DNA of 9,113 bases from an uncultured Clostridia bacterium (GTDB lineage Bacteria; Bacillota; Clostridia; TANB77; CAG-508). Below are positions 1 through 7,381 of this stretch, piece by piece. The stretch is taken from assembly GCA_947631315.1 (NCBI GenBank), contig CANRLA010000055.1, positions 1 through 9,113 on the forward strand. The letters run 5' to 3'. The notes below the pieces were generated by a model, which saw only the letters and a program-made list of their open reading frames with translations, had not been told where the DNA came from and did no database searches. The position numbers were made by a program, and so were the translations under genes. Position 1 is the stretch's first letter, and each line of letters opens with the position of its first letter.

Positions 1-454
1 TTCTATAATTATGTCCTGCAATTACTGTATTTCCAACTTGATTAATTCCCGCTCCGTATAGCACCCCTACAGATACTTTCATTGAATCGTCTGATGCTCT
101 ATCTAGTATTGGATAATTAACTTTTGTGGCTGGAATTTCTATTTTTCCTACAACAGTAAAACCTTTATAAGTTTGTTTTGCAAGATTTTTCATATTGCCA
201 TTTGATGAAGTATCAGTTTCTTGTATTTGATTTACATCTATTTGTAGTGCTACATTTTCTGTTGCTTCTTCATCTTTTATTTTATTTCTAATTATTATTC
301 TATTATTAAATTCATCTAATGCTTGATTTGCAGAAGCATTTATATAATATTTTTGATATAAATCAAATCCCCAAAATCCTAAAACTATAAAAATAGCTAT
401 TACTACAATTATTAATATTACAGTTAAAACTTTATTAAACTTTTTTTCTTTCAT
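1..454 (-). CDS. Sortase, N-terminal 151 residues (runs off left edge)
   Basis: A partial gene whose 3' part lies outside the window. Sortases are membrane-anchored cysteine transpeptidases that attach surface proteins to cell wall or to pilin subunits. I translated 151 codons from the ATG at 452-454. Residues 1-8 are lysine-rich, a single hydrophobic helix spans about 10-29, and a polar linker follows to about residue 95. The sortase barrel then begins with GKIEIPATKVNYPIL (about 104-116) and reaches GNTVIAGHNYR, in which H148 is the expected catalytic histidine. The TLxTC cysteine and the catalytic arginine would lie beyond the edge. The order helix, barrel, GHN fits class D-like sortases, but the subclass is a guess. 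The start has only a weak GAG-type ribosome binding site. An in-frame TTG six codons upstream has none, so I kept ATG. It lies about 95 bp after alaS on the same strand, and no sorting substrate is visible. Confidence 0.85.
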   Translation of the reverse strand, partial: MKEKKFNKVLTVILIIVVIAIFIVLGFWGFDLYQKYYINASANQALDEFNNRIIIRNKIKDEEATENVALQIDVNQIQETDTSSNGNMKNLAKQTYKGFTVVGKIEIPATKVNYPILDRASDDSMKVSVGVLYGAGINQVGNTVIAGHNYR

Positions 455-549
455 TTTTTCTCGTATAACCAATTATATAGAAATATTAATTCCTTTAATT
501 GATTAATCCCTTTCTTTTAATTTTTATATTATATAGTTTTTTTATATTT
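455..549 (-). other. Spacer between alaS and the sortase gene
   Basis: About 95 bp, almost entirely A and T. TATAAT boxes in the minus direction occur at 472-477 and 528-533, but neither has a recognisable -35 box at 16-18 bp. The sortase may therefore be read from the alaS transcript or from a weak promoter here. I see no hairpin followed by a T-run, so there is no support for termination after alaS. Confidence 0.4.
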
Positions 550-2301
550 TTACTCTAATATTGCTTTAATTCTTCTCACTCCACTAGAACATGCTTCTTC
601 TTTTACAATTTTAAAATGTCCTAACTCTTTTGTATGCTTTACATGAGGTCCGCCACATAGTTCTTTTGATATTTCACCTATTGAATATACTGTTACTATA
701 TCAGGGTATTTTTCTATAAACATACATTCTGCTCCTGATTTTAAGGCCTCTTCTTTTTTCATTGTTTCTATATTAACATCTAAGTCTTCTTGTATCCATT
801 TATTTACTAAATCTTCTGCCTGCTTTTTTTCTTCATCTGTTAATTTATGGTCACAACTAAAGTCAAATCTCATTCTTTCTTCTGTTATATTAGAACCTCT
901 TTGATGAACATCTTTATTTACTACTTGTTTTAATGCTGCATTTAAAAGGTGAGTTGCTGTGTGATATTTTATTTGCATTTCTCCTGTTCCTGATAAACCG
1001 CCTTTAAATTTTTGCTCGCTTCCTAGTCTTGATTTTTCTTGATGCTCTTTAAACAATTTGTCAACTTCGTCCATATTAACTTTTAGTCCATTTTCTACTG
1101 CTAAATCTTTGCTAACTTCAGGTGGAAATCCATATGTTTCATATAGTTTAAATATATCATTGCTATCTATTGTATCTTTTCCTTCATTTTTTATTCTATT
1201 GACAACTTTATCAAATTCTCTTTCTCCACGAATTAATGTTTTCATGAATTTGTCTTTTTCTTGAACTATAACTTCTTTGATTACTTCTTTCTTTTCAACT
1301 AATTCAGGATAAAGTTCTTTTAATGTTTCTATGTCTAATTCAATTAACTCATCTAATTTATTTAAATCTATTTCTAGTTTATTTAGATGTCTTGTCATTC
1401 TACGAATTAGTCTTCTTAAAATATATCCTCTATCAATGTTGCTTGGTCTTCCTCCATCAGATACAATCATGATGCTTGCTCTCAAATGTTCTGCTACTAT
1501 TCTTCTACTAGCTATATCATCTTTTTGTGCTAAACTTTCTAACTTGTCCATTATTGGCTTAAATATTTCTGTATCAAATGGCGTTTCTTTTCCTTGCAAT
1601 AGCATTGCCATTCTTTCTAAACCAAGACCTGTATCAACATTTTTTTGAGAAAGTTTTGTATATTTTCCATCTTTCTTTAAGTATTCCATAAATACATTGT
1701 TCCATATTTCAACATATTTTCCACAATTGCAAGATGGTTGGCAGTCAGCACTACAAGGCTCTTTGCCTGTATCATAAAACATTTCTGTATCTGGTCCACA
1801 TGGTCCTTCTTCTCCTGCTATCCACCAGTTATCATCTTTTCCATAAAAATAAATTCTTTCATTAGGAATTCCAGCCTTTCTCCAACATTCAGCAGTTAAT
1901 GTATCTCTAGGGCAGTCTTCATCTCCTGCAAAACATGTAACTGAAATCTTTTCACTTGGTATTCCTAACACTTTTGTTAAAAATTCATAACTCATTGCGA
2001 TTGATTCTTCTTTGAAGTAATCTCCTAATGACCAGTTTCCAAGCATTTCAAAATATGTAAGATGACGATTGTCTCCTACCTCTTCTATGTCATTAGTTCT
2101 TAAACATTTCTGATAGTCTGTAAGTCTTGTTCCTTCAGGATGTTTTGCTCCTAAAAGATATGGCACTATTGGTTGCATTCCTGCTGTTGTAAATAAAACT
2201 GATGGGTCATTTTCCGGAATTAATGGTGCACTTGGAATGACTTTATGATTATGATTTTTAAAAAATTCTAAATATTTATTTCTTATTTCTATTGCTTTCA
2301 T
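550..2301 (-). CDS. alaS: Alanyl-tRNA synthetase, short form without C-Ala domain
   Basis: Charges tRNA-Ala with alanine in the cytoplasm. The class II catalytic core starts at residue 1. FTTAGMQP is at 38-44, the motif 2 area YFEMLGNWSLGDYF at 83-96, and motif 3 VDTGLGLERM at 222-231. A helical tRNA-recognition region follows to about 430. The editing domain carries both metal-binding motifs, HTATH (447-451) and CGGPH (549-553), the latter usually written CGGTH. The protein ends at 583, just after the editing domain. Bacterial AlaRS usually has about 870 residues with a C-terminal oligomerisation/C-Ala (DHHA1) domain, and that domain is absent. The TAA stop is clean and the next ORF is an unrelated sortase, so this is a natural short form rather than a visible truncation. 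A cysteine-rich stretch (C183, C187, C191, C193) after GPCGPDTE could bind zinc. GGGAG at 2312-2316 lies 10 nt before the ATG. No T-box leader is seen. Confidence 0.95.
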   Translation of the reverse strand: MKAIEIRNKYLEFFKNHNHKVIPSAPLIPENDPSVLFTTAGMQPIVPYLLGAKHPEGTRLTDYQKCLRTNDIEEVGDNRHLTYFEMLGNWSLGDYFKEESIAMSYEFLTKVLGIPSEKISVTCFAGDEDCPRDTLTAECWRKAGIPNERIYFYGKDDNWWIAGEEGPCGPDTEMFYDTGKEPCSADCQPSCNCGKYVEIWNNVFMEYLKKDGKYTKLSQKNVDTGLGLERMAMLLQGKETPFDTEIFKPIMDKLESLAQKDDIASRRIVAEHLRASIMIVSDGGRPSNIDRGYILRRLIRRMTRHLNKLEIDLNKLDELIELDIETLKELYPELVEKKEVIKEVIVQEKDKFMKTLIRGEREFDKVVNRIKNEGKDTIDSNDIFKLYETYGFPPEVSKDLAVENGLKVNMDEVDKLFKEHQEKSRLGSEQKFKGGLSGTGEMQIKYHTATHLLNAALKQVVNKDVHQRGSNITEERMRFDFSCDHKLTDEEKKQAEDLVNKWIQEDLDVNIETMKKEEALKSGAECMFIEKYPDIVTVYSIGEISKELCGGPHVKHTKELGHFKIVKEEACSSGVRRIKAILE

Positions 2302-2310
2302 AGTTAAAAT

Positions 2311-2317
2311 ACTCCCT
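2311..2317 (-). promoter_or_regulatory. Ribosome binding site of alaS
   Basis: The minus strand reads AGGGAGT, ending 9-10 nt before the ATG at 2299-2301. This fixes the alaS start, because no other in-frame start has comparable spacing. Confidence 0.75.
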
Positions 2318-2379
2318 ATGTATTATTTCATAATTTCTTTTCTTTTTCAATTCATTTTTTGTTTCAATATTATAACATT

Positions 2380-2408
2380 ATTATAACATGATTTTATTTT
2401 TATGTAAA
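2380..2408 (-). promoter_or_regulatory. SigmaA-type promoter of alaS
   Basis: On the minus strand TTTACA (2403-2408) and TATAAT (2380-2385) are separated by exactly 17 bp. This predicts a transcript start near 2373 and a leader of about 70 nt. A second TATAAT at 2369-2374 has no good -35 box. The promoter sits in the short gap after the HlyIII gene, so alaS is probably transcribed on its own. Confidence 0.75.
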
Positions 2409-2427
2409 CAATATAATATTATTTAAT

Positions 2428-3102
2428 TTATACAACATATAATATAATAGCTATAAGTTGTAGTAAAGTTGCAATATCTACGCATAAATGAAAAATTGAA
2501 TGCATATATTTTTTAGTTTTCCCAATTCCATAAAGAATTGTTCCGATGCTATAAATTATGCCTCCTGCTAAAATTAACATTGTTCCTGTCATTGTAATAG
2601 ATTCAATTAGTAAATCAAATCTAAATATTATTAACCAACCCATTGCTAAATAGCAAATCATTGAAAATACTTTAAATTGTTTTAAATCTATTGCATTTAG
2701 TACAATTCCAAGAATAGCTAAAATCCAAACTATTGCTAACATAATCCATGCAGCAATCGGATTTACTTTTCTTATTCCGTTTAGAAGTACTGGCGTATAT
2801 GTACCTGCTATTAATATAAATATTGTACAATGGTCCAAAACCTGCATAACTTTTTTTGCTTTTCTTTTCGGACTTAATCCATGATAAACACTTGACATTG
2901 TAAATAAAAATATCATGGAAATTCCATAAATAATGCTTCCAACTATTGAATATGGATTTTTATGAATTATAGAAATTACTAAACATATTATCATTCCTAT
3001 AATTCCAATTGAGCCACCTACAATATGGGTTACCATATTAAATATTTCTTCGCCCTTTGTATATGTAGGTAAATTTCTATCATTTAATTTTGTTCTTGGC
3101 AT
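2428..3102 (-). CDS. Hemolysin III / PAQR-family membrane protein
   Basis: A 224-residue integral membrane protein of the HlyIII (YqfA/YplQ-like, PAQR) family with about seven hydrophobic helices. The three conserved metal-site motifs are present: S-x3-H at S70-H74 in SSVYHGL, D90-H91 in LDHCTIFILIAGTYTP, and H-x3-H at H201-H205 in HSIFHLCVD. The related eukaryotic receptors and ceramidases bind zinc through these residues. In bacteria the reaction is not settled and the haemolysin name is historical, so lipid or membrane homeostasis is only the usual inference. Length matches the family norm of about 210-225. The start is supported by AGGAGA at 3107-3112, just upstream of the ATG. It follows mtaB by 70 bp without a clear promoter, so the two are probably cotranscribed. 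Confidence 0.92.
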   Translation of the reverse strand: MPRTKLNDRNLPTYTKGEEIFNMVTHIVGGSIGIIGMIICLVISIIHKNPYSIVGSIIYGISMIFLFTMSSVYHGLSPKRKAKKVMQVLDHCTIFILIAGTYTPVLLNGIRKVNPIAAWIMLAIVWILAILGIVLNAIDLKQFKVFSMICYLAMGWLIIFRFDLLIESITMTGTMLILAGGIIYSIGTILYGIGKTKKYMHSIFHLCVDIATLLQLIAIILYVV

Positions 3103-3106
3103 CTTG

Positions 3107-3112
3107 TCTCCT
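3107..3112 (-). promoter_or_regulatory. Ribosome binding site of the HlyIII gene
   Basis: The minus strand reads AGGAGA, 4 nt before the ATG at 3100-3102. It is a strong site and decides the start. Confidence 0.7.
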
Positions 3113-3172
3113 AATTAATCTTTTTTAACTTTTTATTTAATATGTTTTTATTTTTTAGATTAAACTATGGTA

Positions 3173-4654
3173 TCAATTTAATTCTTCTCCAATTAGCTCT
3201 AATCCATCTATATCCTTTATTTTTATCTTTTTAATATTGTTTTCTAAATTTTTATTTGTTTTTACTTTTACTAACATATAATTTGATGTATGTCCTTTAA
3301 AATATCCGTCACTATCCATTTCTTCAAACAATACATCTAATTCTTTACCAATATATTTTTTATTATATTCTTGTTGATTTTTGTCTGATAAACTAATTAT
3401 TTTTTCACTTCTTAATTCTTTAATATTGCCTTCAACTTGTTCTTTCATTTTTTCAGCAACAGTCCCCTTTTTTGGTGAATATTTAAAAGTATGTATTTTG
3501 TATAATTTTATTTTTTCTAAATAATTATATGTTTTTTCAAATTCTTCATCATTTTCTCCTGGAAATCCTACAATGATGTCTGTTGTAATCATTACATCTT
3601 TAAAATTATTTCTAACTAACTCTAGTGATTTTTCAAATTCTTCTGTTGTATATCTTCTATTCATTCTTTTTAAAGTTTCATCACAACCACTCTGAAGTGA
3701 TAAGTGAAAATGATTACATATTTTTTCTAATTTTGAAAGTCTTTCTATAAACTCCTCTGTTATTAACTTAGGCTCTATTGAACCTAGTCTTATTCTTTCT
3801 ATTTTATCAATTTTATTAAGTTGCTCTAATAGTTCTATTAATCTAAATCCTCCTGTTGCTAAATCATCTTTTGGATTAAATTTTTCATAAGCATCTGTAT
3901 ATCCAAAAATCTTTCTATAATTTTCAACTTTTTCTTTATCAAAATCTTTTCCATAAGACGCTATATGTATTCCAGTAAGAACAACTTCTTTTATTCCTTT
4001 ATCTGCTATTTGTTTTATTTCGTTTATTATGTTTTCAGCATCTCTACTTCTTACTCTTCCTCTTGCATAAGGAATTATACAATATGTACAAAATCTGTCA
4101 CAGCCGTCTTGAATCTTTACAACTGCTCTATTTGCTTCAGTATATGTTACCGTTCCAAATTCTTCATATTGTTTTTGATTCATGACATCTGTAACAATTT
4201 CTTTATTAATGTTTCTCTTTTTATCTATTAATTCTTGATTATTTTTTTGTTTATCAATATTTATATTTCTTTCTTTATCTTTGAATTCTTGATTGCATTC
4301 ATTTTTATTAATATTATTATTTATATAGTCTTCTATTATTTCTACAATATTATTTTTTTCATTTATTCCTAGGATTAAATCAACTTCTTTTATCTTAGAT
4401 ATTTCGTCTTTTGCAACTTGCGCATAACAACCTGCTGCTACAATTATGGCATTTTGGTTGAAGCTTTTTGCCCTTCTTAGCATTTGCCTAGATTTTCTTT
4501 CGGCAATATTTGTTACACTACAAGTATTAACTATATATATATCGGCTTTTCCTTCTTTTACAATTTCATAACCTTTGTTTATAAAACTCTGTTCCATCGC
4601 ATTTGTTTCATACTGATTAGTTTTACAACCCAGGCTTATAAAATGGACTTTCAT
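3173..4654 (-). CDS. mtaB: tRNA t6A37 methylthiotransferase MtaB
   Basis: A radical-SAM enzyme that converts t6A37 to ms2t6A37 in ANN-decoding tRNAs. The N-terminal UPF0004 domain has SLGCKTNQYETNAM and cysteines C10, C45 and C76 for the auxiliary 4Fe-4S cluster. The radical-SAM domain has the C-x3-C-x2-C motif at C185, C189 and C192 in DGCDRFCTYCIIPYARGR. The C-terminal TRAM-like domain covers about 430-493. SLGCK and the RGRVRSR segment favour MtaB over MiaB. It is longer than the B. subtilis homologue (about 450 residues). The excess maps to an expanded Asn/Lys-rich linker with an internal repeat (about 112-160) and a second insertion at about 237-268 before RLIELLEQLNKI. The start ATG has only an AAAGG site 14 nt upstream, somewhat far. 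It is first in a probable two-gene unit with the HlyIII gene. Confidence 0.95.
   Translation of the reverse strand: MKVHFISLGCKTNQYETNAMEQSFINKGYEIVKEGKADIYIVNTCSVTNIAERKSRQMLRRAKSFNQNAIIVAAGCYAQVAKDEISKIKEVDLILGINEKNNIVEIIEDYINNNINKNECNQEFKDKERNINIDKQKNNQELIDKKRNINKEIVTDVMNQKQYEEFGTVTYTEANRAVVKIQDGCDRFCTYCIIPYARGRVRSRDAENIINEIKQIADKGIKEVVLTGIHIASYGKDFDKEKVENYRKIFGYTDAYEKFNPKDDLATGGFRLIELLEQLNKIDKIERIRLGSIEPKLITEEFIERLSKLEKICNHFHLSLQSGCDETLKRMNRRYTTEEFEKSLELVRNNFKDVMITTDIIVGFPGENDEEFEKTYNYLEKIKLYKIHTFKYSPKKGTVAEKMKEQVEGNIKELRSEKIISLSDKNQQEYNKKYIGKELDVLFEEMDSDGYFKGHTSNYMLVKVKTNKNLENNIKKIKIKDIDGLELIGEELN
4193..4294 (-). repeat. Tandem repeat inside the mtaB linker
   Basis: Codons 121-138 (NQEFKDKERNINIDKQKN) and 139-154 (NQELIDKKRNINKEIV) are two adjacent copies, similar in DNA as well as protein. 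Both begin AATCAAGAATT and then diverge. They lie between the UPF0004 and radical-SAM domains, where length change is tolerated, and keep the reading frame. Confidence 0.7.
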
Positions 4655-4691
4655 TTTTGTACTTTTTACCTTTCTTCAAATAATCCTAAAT

Positions 4692-4720
4692 ATTATACTT
4701 CATTTTTAGCTATTTTTCAA
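4692..4720 (-). promoter_or_regulatory. SigmaA-type promoter of mtaB-hlyIII
   Basis: The minus strand has TTGAAA (4715-4720), a 17-bp spacer and TATAAT (4692-4697). The expected leader is about 30 nt. The site lies in the eno-mtaB gap and so separates mtaB from enolase. Confidence 0.75.
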
Positions 4721-4801
4721 CATTTTTTATTATCAACTTGTCTTTATTAATTTTCATTTAATAAGCTGTTATTTTCTATTTATAAAAATTGTATTTATTT
4801 T

Positions 4802-6064
4802 TTACATCAGTTCTTCTTCTATCTTTAATAATCTATTATATTTTGCAACCCTTTCACTTCTACATGGAGCCCCCATTTTTATCTGTCCTGCATTAACTGC
4901 TACTGATAAATCTGCAATAAATGTATCTTCTGTTTCTCCTGACCTATGTGATATTATTGTCTTGTATCCGTCTTCTTTTGCTAAAGCAATTGTTTCTAAA
5001 GTTTCTGTTAATGTTCCTATCTGATTTGGCTTTATTAATATTGAATTTGCAACATTATTTTTTATGCCTTTTTCTAATCTTTCTTTATTAGTTACAAATA
5101 AATCATCTCCAACTAAATCAACTTTTTTTCCTATTTTACTTGTTAGCTCTTTCCATTCCTTCCAATCTTCTTCTGATAAGCCGTCTTCTACAGACATTAT
5201 TGGATATTTTTCTGTAAGTTTTATGATATACTTAATCATTTCATCTTTAGTCTTATATTCATCAGTTTTCCAAAAATAATATCCTTCTTTTTGAATCTTT
5301 TTAGCCTCTTCCCTCATTTCAGAACTTGCTACATCTAAAGCAATTTTTACATCTTTTTCTTTCTTTAATCCTGCCATATCTATTGCTTCTAGTATTAATT
5401 TAATTGCTTCTTCATCATTTTCCAAATTTGGCGCAAAACCACCTTCATCACCTACTGAAACAGATAATCCTTTTTGTTTTAATAACTGCTTTAACACTTG
5501 ATATATTTCTACACACATCTGCATACTTTCTCTAAAGCTATCTGCTCCAACTGGAACTATCATAAACTCTTGTATACTTAAATTATTGCTTGAGTGTTTC
5601 CCTCCATTTAAAATATTCATCATTGGCATAGGCATTTTATGACCAAAAATTCCTCCTAAATATCTATAAAGTGGAATTTTTAAACTGTTGCTTGCTGCTT
5701 TCGCAATAGCTAGTGAAGTACCAAGAATTGCATTTGCACCTAATTTTGACTTATTTTTTGTACCATCTAAGTTAATTAGCATATTGTCAATTAATTCTTG
5801 ATTATATGCATCTTCATCAATAAGATTCTTGGAAATTTTTTTATTCACATTGTCAACTGCTTTGCTTACTCCTAGTCCATTAAAAATTTGATAATCTCCG
5901 TCTCTTAATTCATAAGCTTCATAAGTTCCTGTAGATGCACCTGATGGAACTTTGCTTGAACCAATGCTTCCGTCATCTAGTATTGCTGTAACTTCTATTG
6001 TTGGATTTCCTCTCGAATCAAAAATTTGGCTTGCTTTAATATCTTTTATTGGCATTTTTCTCAT
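4802..6064 (-). CDS. eno: Enolase (phosphopyruvate hydratase)
   Basis: Interconverts 2-phosphoglycerate and phosphoenolpyruvate in glycolysis. At 420 residues it is close to the usual 420-435. The N-terminal domain has IFDSRGNPTIEV (14-25) and the mobile loop SGASTG (41-46). In the barrel, GDEGGFAP places catalytic E207 and SILIKPNQ places catalytic K345. Metal ligands are D244 (ALDVASSE), E293 (SVEDG) and D320 (VGDDLFVTN). SHRSGETED begins at 372. The segment NGGKHSSNNLSIQEFM (153-168) keeps H157 and E166 but replaces residues commonly seen as A, D and D in bacterial enolases, so the protein is somewhat divergent yet catalytically complete. AAAGGAA at 6075-6081, 10 nt upstream, favours the first ATG over the ATG at codon 4. 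It is downstream of ylmH across 217 bp. Confidence 0.97.
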   Translation of the reverse strand: MRKMPIKDIKASQIFDSRGNPTIEVTAILDDGSIGSSKVPSGASTGTYEAYELRDGDYQIFNGLGVSKAVDNVNKKISKNLIDEDAYNQELIDNMLINLDGTKNKSKLGANAILGTSLAIAKAASNSLKIPLYRYLGGIFGHKMPMPMMNILNGGKHSSNNLSIQEFMIVPVGADSFRESMQMCVEIYQVLKQLLKQKGLSVSVGDEGGFAPNLENDEEAIKLILEAIDMAGLKKEKDVKIALDVASSEMREEAKKIQKEGYYFWKTDEYKTKDEMIKYIIKLTEKYPIMSVEDGLSEEDWKEWKELTSKIGKKVDLVGDDLFVTNKERLEKGIKNNVANSILIKPNQIGTLTETLETIALAKEDGYKTIISHRSGETEDTFIADLSVAVNAGQIKMGAPCRSERVAKYNRLLKIEEELM

Positions 6065-6281
6065 AAGACTTGAATTCCTTTCTTTTGAAGATAGATTAAT
6101 TATGAAATTTTACTTATTTCACACTAATGTTTCTTCTTTTTTATATAGAAATTATTGCCAACAAATTTTTCTTTTATACTTTTATGACTTTAAGACTTTT
6201 AAATTATTTTAGTACTTTGCCTATTTTTAAATTAATTTTTATGTTTGATTATTTTTATATTATAAAATTATTTTTTATGCT
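6065..6281 (-). other. Leader region between ylmH and eno
   Basis: A 217-bp AT-rich gap without a supported gene. I searched the minus strand for -35/-10 pairs and found only poor matches, such as TATAAA boxes without a partner. There is a small inverted repeat TGAAAT/ATTTCA (6103-6108 and 6116-6121) about 40-60 bp before the eno start. There is also AT-only dyad symmetry around 6247-6275. No intrinsic terminator with GC content is present, so read-through from ylmH into eno remains possible. Confidence 0.4.
6075..6081 (-). promoter_or_regulatory. Ribosome binding site of eno
   Basis: AAAGGAA on the minus strand ends 10 nt before ATG 6062-6064 and would be 19 nt from the internal ATG at codon 4. 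It supports the longer N-terminus MRKM. Confidence 0.6.
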
Positions 6282-7085
6282 CTACCACTTTTGTACCTCT
6301 AAATTAATTCTTTGGCTTCTTGTTTCCCCAATTATTCTAGAAATTGTGTATCTTCCTTTTCCTCTTATTGTTATAATATCTCCTTCTAAAATCTGCTTTG
6401 TATTTCTTAACTCTAATTTAAAATTTACAAATACTCTTTCTTGATTTATGTATAAATTTGCATCATTTCTTGATGCTCTTGCTAATTCTCCAACTATTGC
6501 ATCTAGCCTCATTGATGGAACATTAATTTTAAAAATTTCTTTTTCTTTTTCGACATATTTGATTTCATCTAATTTTATAATTTCTATTTTAGACTTTTTG
6601 AATCTAGTTAAATCATTCAGATTATTTATTAAAAATTTTTCAATTTCTTTTGAAATTATTATATCTGCTCCATCATTTCTTACAATAATATCTCCAAGTT
6701 TTTCTCTTTTTACTCCGAGTTTCATAATTGCTCCTAAATAAGTCTTGTGTTCAAATGTACCTTGCAATTCTTTTGGAAGAGTAATCCTTAATACTGATAC
6801 TATTTGATTATATATTTTTTCGAAGTTAACCTTGTCTTCATATATAATAGGATAAATAATAAGCATTGTTCTTTCTGCCATTTCAAAACCGCCAAAAAAT
6901 TTGTAGCTTGTTTGCTTCCTTTTTTGTAAAATATCTTGTATAGTGTTTTTTTGAGATAAATCTAAAAAATCTGTATTTTCAAATCTATTTTTGGCTTCCA
7001 CCATTTTGATTTTATCTAATATTTTGGCTATTAAAAGTTTTTCTTCATCTTTCTGCAACTTGGTTAACTCGACTACTTTGTCCAT
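6282..7085 (-). CDS. ylmH: YlmH-family S4-domain RNA-binding protein
   Basis: A 267-residue protein matching the Firmicute YlmH family, normally found near division genes. B. subtilis YlmH has been linked to ribosome-associated quality control on stalled 50S subunits; applying that here is inference. The N-terminal half has YKFFGGFEMAERTMLIIYP (61-79). The central domain has TYLGAIMKLGVKREKLGDI (115-133), the most diagnostic block. The C-terminal S4 domain runs from about 190 (PSMRLDAIVGELARASR) to EGDIITIRGKGRYTI (234-248). The start is firm: AGAGGAGA at 7091-7098 lies 5 nt before the ATG. The first 14 codons overlap, in another frame, the end of a microprotein gene, which suggests translational coupling. 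The ylm/sepF/divIVA neighbours typical of other Firmicutes are absent. Confidence 0.93.
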   Translation of the reverse strand: MDKVVELTKLQKDEEKLLIAKILDKIKMVEAKNRFENTDFLDLSQKNTIQDILQKRKQTSYKFFGGFEMAERTMLIIYPIIYEDKVNFEKIYNQIVSVLRITLPKELQGTFEHKTYLGAIMKLGVKREKLGDIIVRNDGADIIISKEIEKFLINNLNDLTRFKKSKIEIIKLDEIKYVEKEKEIFKINVPSMRLDAIVGELARASRNDANLYINQERVFVNFKLELRNTKQILEGDIITIRGKGRYTISRIIGETRSQRINLEVQKW

Positions 7086-7182
7086 TTTCTTCTCCTCTTT
7101 TTCCTACTAAAATACAGGCATATAATACAATTCCTATATTCGCACCTAATATTATTCCTATAAAAAATCCTAAGTAAAAAAT
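7045..7182 (-). CDS. 45-aa membrane microprotein, DUF3789-like, apparent AUU start
   Basis: A small gene that ordinary start-codon rules miss. On the minus strand a full-strength AAAGGAGG (7191-7198) is followed after 8 nt by ATT (7180-7182). From there a frame runs 45 codons to TGA (7045-7047). The product begins (M/I)FYLGFFIGIILGANIG, then IVLYACILVGKRGEEN and a polar tail. This gives one transmembrane helix with small-residue GxxxGxxxG spacing and a charged end, as in DUF3789-type single-pass microproteins; that assignment is from memory of the family. No ATG, GTG or TTG exists in frame between the upstream in-frame TAA (7198-7200) and the hydrophobic segment, so AUU is the only well-placed start. 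The 3' end overlaps ylmH by 41 bp, and the ylmH ribosome binding site lies inside it. Alternatives are a recently damaged ATG or a sequencing error. Confidence 0.6.
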   Translation of the reverse strand: MFYLGFFIGIILGANIGIVLYACILVGKRGEENGQSSRVNQVAER

Positions 7183-7190
7183 AGTCTTGT

Positions 7191-7198
7191 CCTCCTTT
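7191..7198 (-). promoter_or_regulatory. Strong ribosome binding site upstream of the microprotein
   Basis: The minus strand reads AAAGGAGG, fully complementary to the 16S anti-Shine-Dalgarno core. No ATG, GTG or TTG follows at a usable distance. The codon at the ideal 8-nt spacing is ATT. This is the main evidence that translation begins at 7182. Confidence 0.7.
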
Positions 7199-7381
7199 TA
7201 AGTATCTTTATATTAATTTATTCAGTTTTATATTTATTATTTATTTTTTTACTTATTTATTTAATTTTTTGTTATCAATTTTCTTCATTAATTTCCTTAA
7301 TTTTCATTATTTATTTTTTATTTGTTCTAATTCTTTGATTTTCACTATTTGATGTATTTTTTTATTTTTATAATTTTCTTA
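7199..7381 (-). other. Low-complexity gap between the sanA-like gene and the microprotein
   Basis: About 180 bp, A-rich on the minus strand, with no supported gene, promoter or terminator. Two tiny frames without ribosome binding sites encode similar peptides (7307-7345, V-KIKELEQIKNK; 7275-7307, M-KIKEINEEN) and overlap as TAATG. They read more like a decayed or chance duplication than genes. With no promoter visible, the microprotein, ylmH and perhaps eno may be transcribed from the sanA-like promoter. Confidence 0.35.

Noticed and set aside
1058..1648. Plus-strand open frames inside alaS (68 and 105 codons)
   Set aside because: They are antisense shadows of alaS, with Ser/Leu/Ile-rich low-complexity products, no ribosome sites and no family resemblance.
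2302..2379. Possible T-box or other riboswitch leader before alaS
   Set aside because: The leader is only about 70 nt from the predicted start and AT-rich; I see no T-box bulge sequence and no terminator/antiterminator pair.
3965..4750. Plus-strand frames over mtaB and its upstream gap
   Set aside because: Antisense to well-supported mtaB; Phe/Tyr/Ile-rich translations caused by AT-rich reverse codons.
4741..4768. Hairpin in the eno-mtaB gap as terminator of eno
   Set aside because: The arms are almost all A/T with a bulge and no proper T-run follows on the minus strand; too weak to call.
5952..6741. Plus-strand frames across the eno start, the eno-ylmH gap and ylmH
   Set aside because: Mostly antisense to eno and ylmH; hydrophobic low-complexity products without start signals.
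7275..7345. Two overlapping micro-frames encoding similar KIKE... peptides
   Set aside because: 10-12 codons each, no ribosome sites, A-rich sequence; chance or a decayed duplication.
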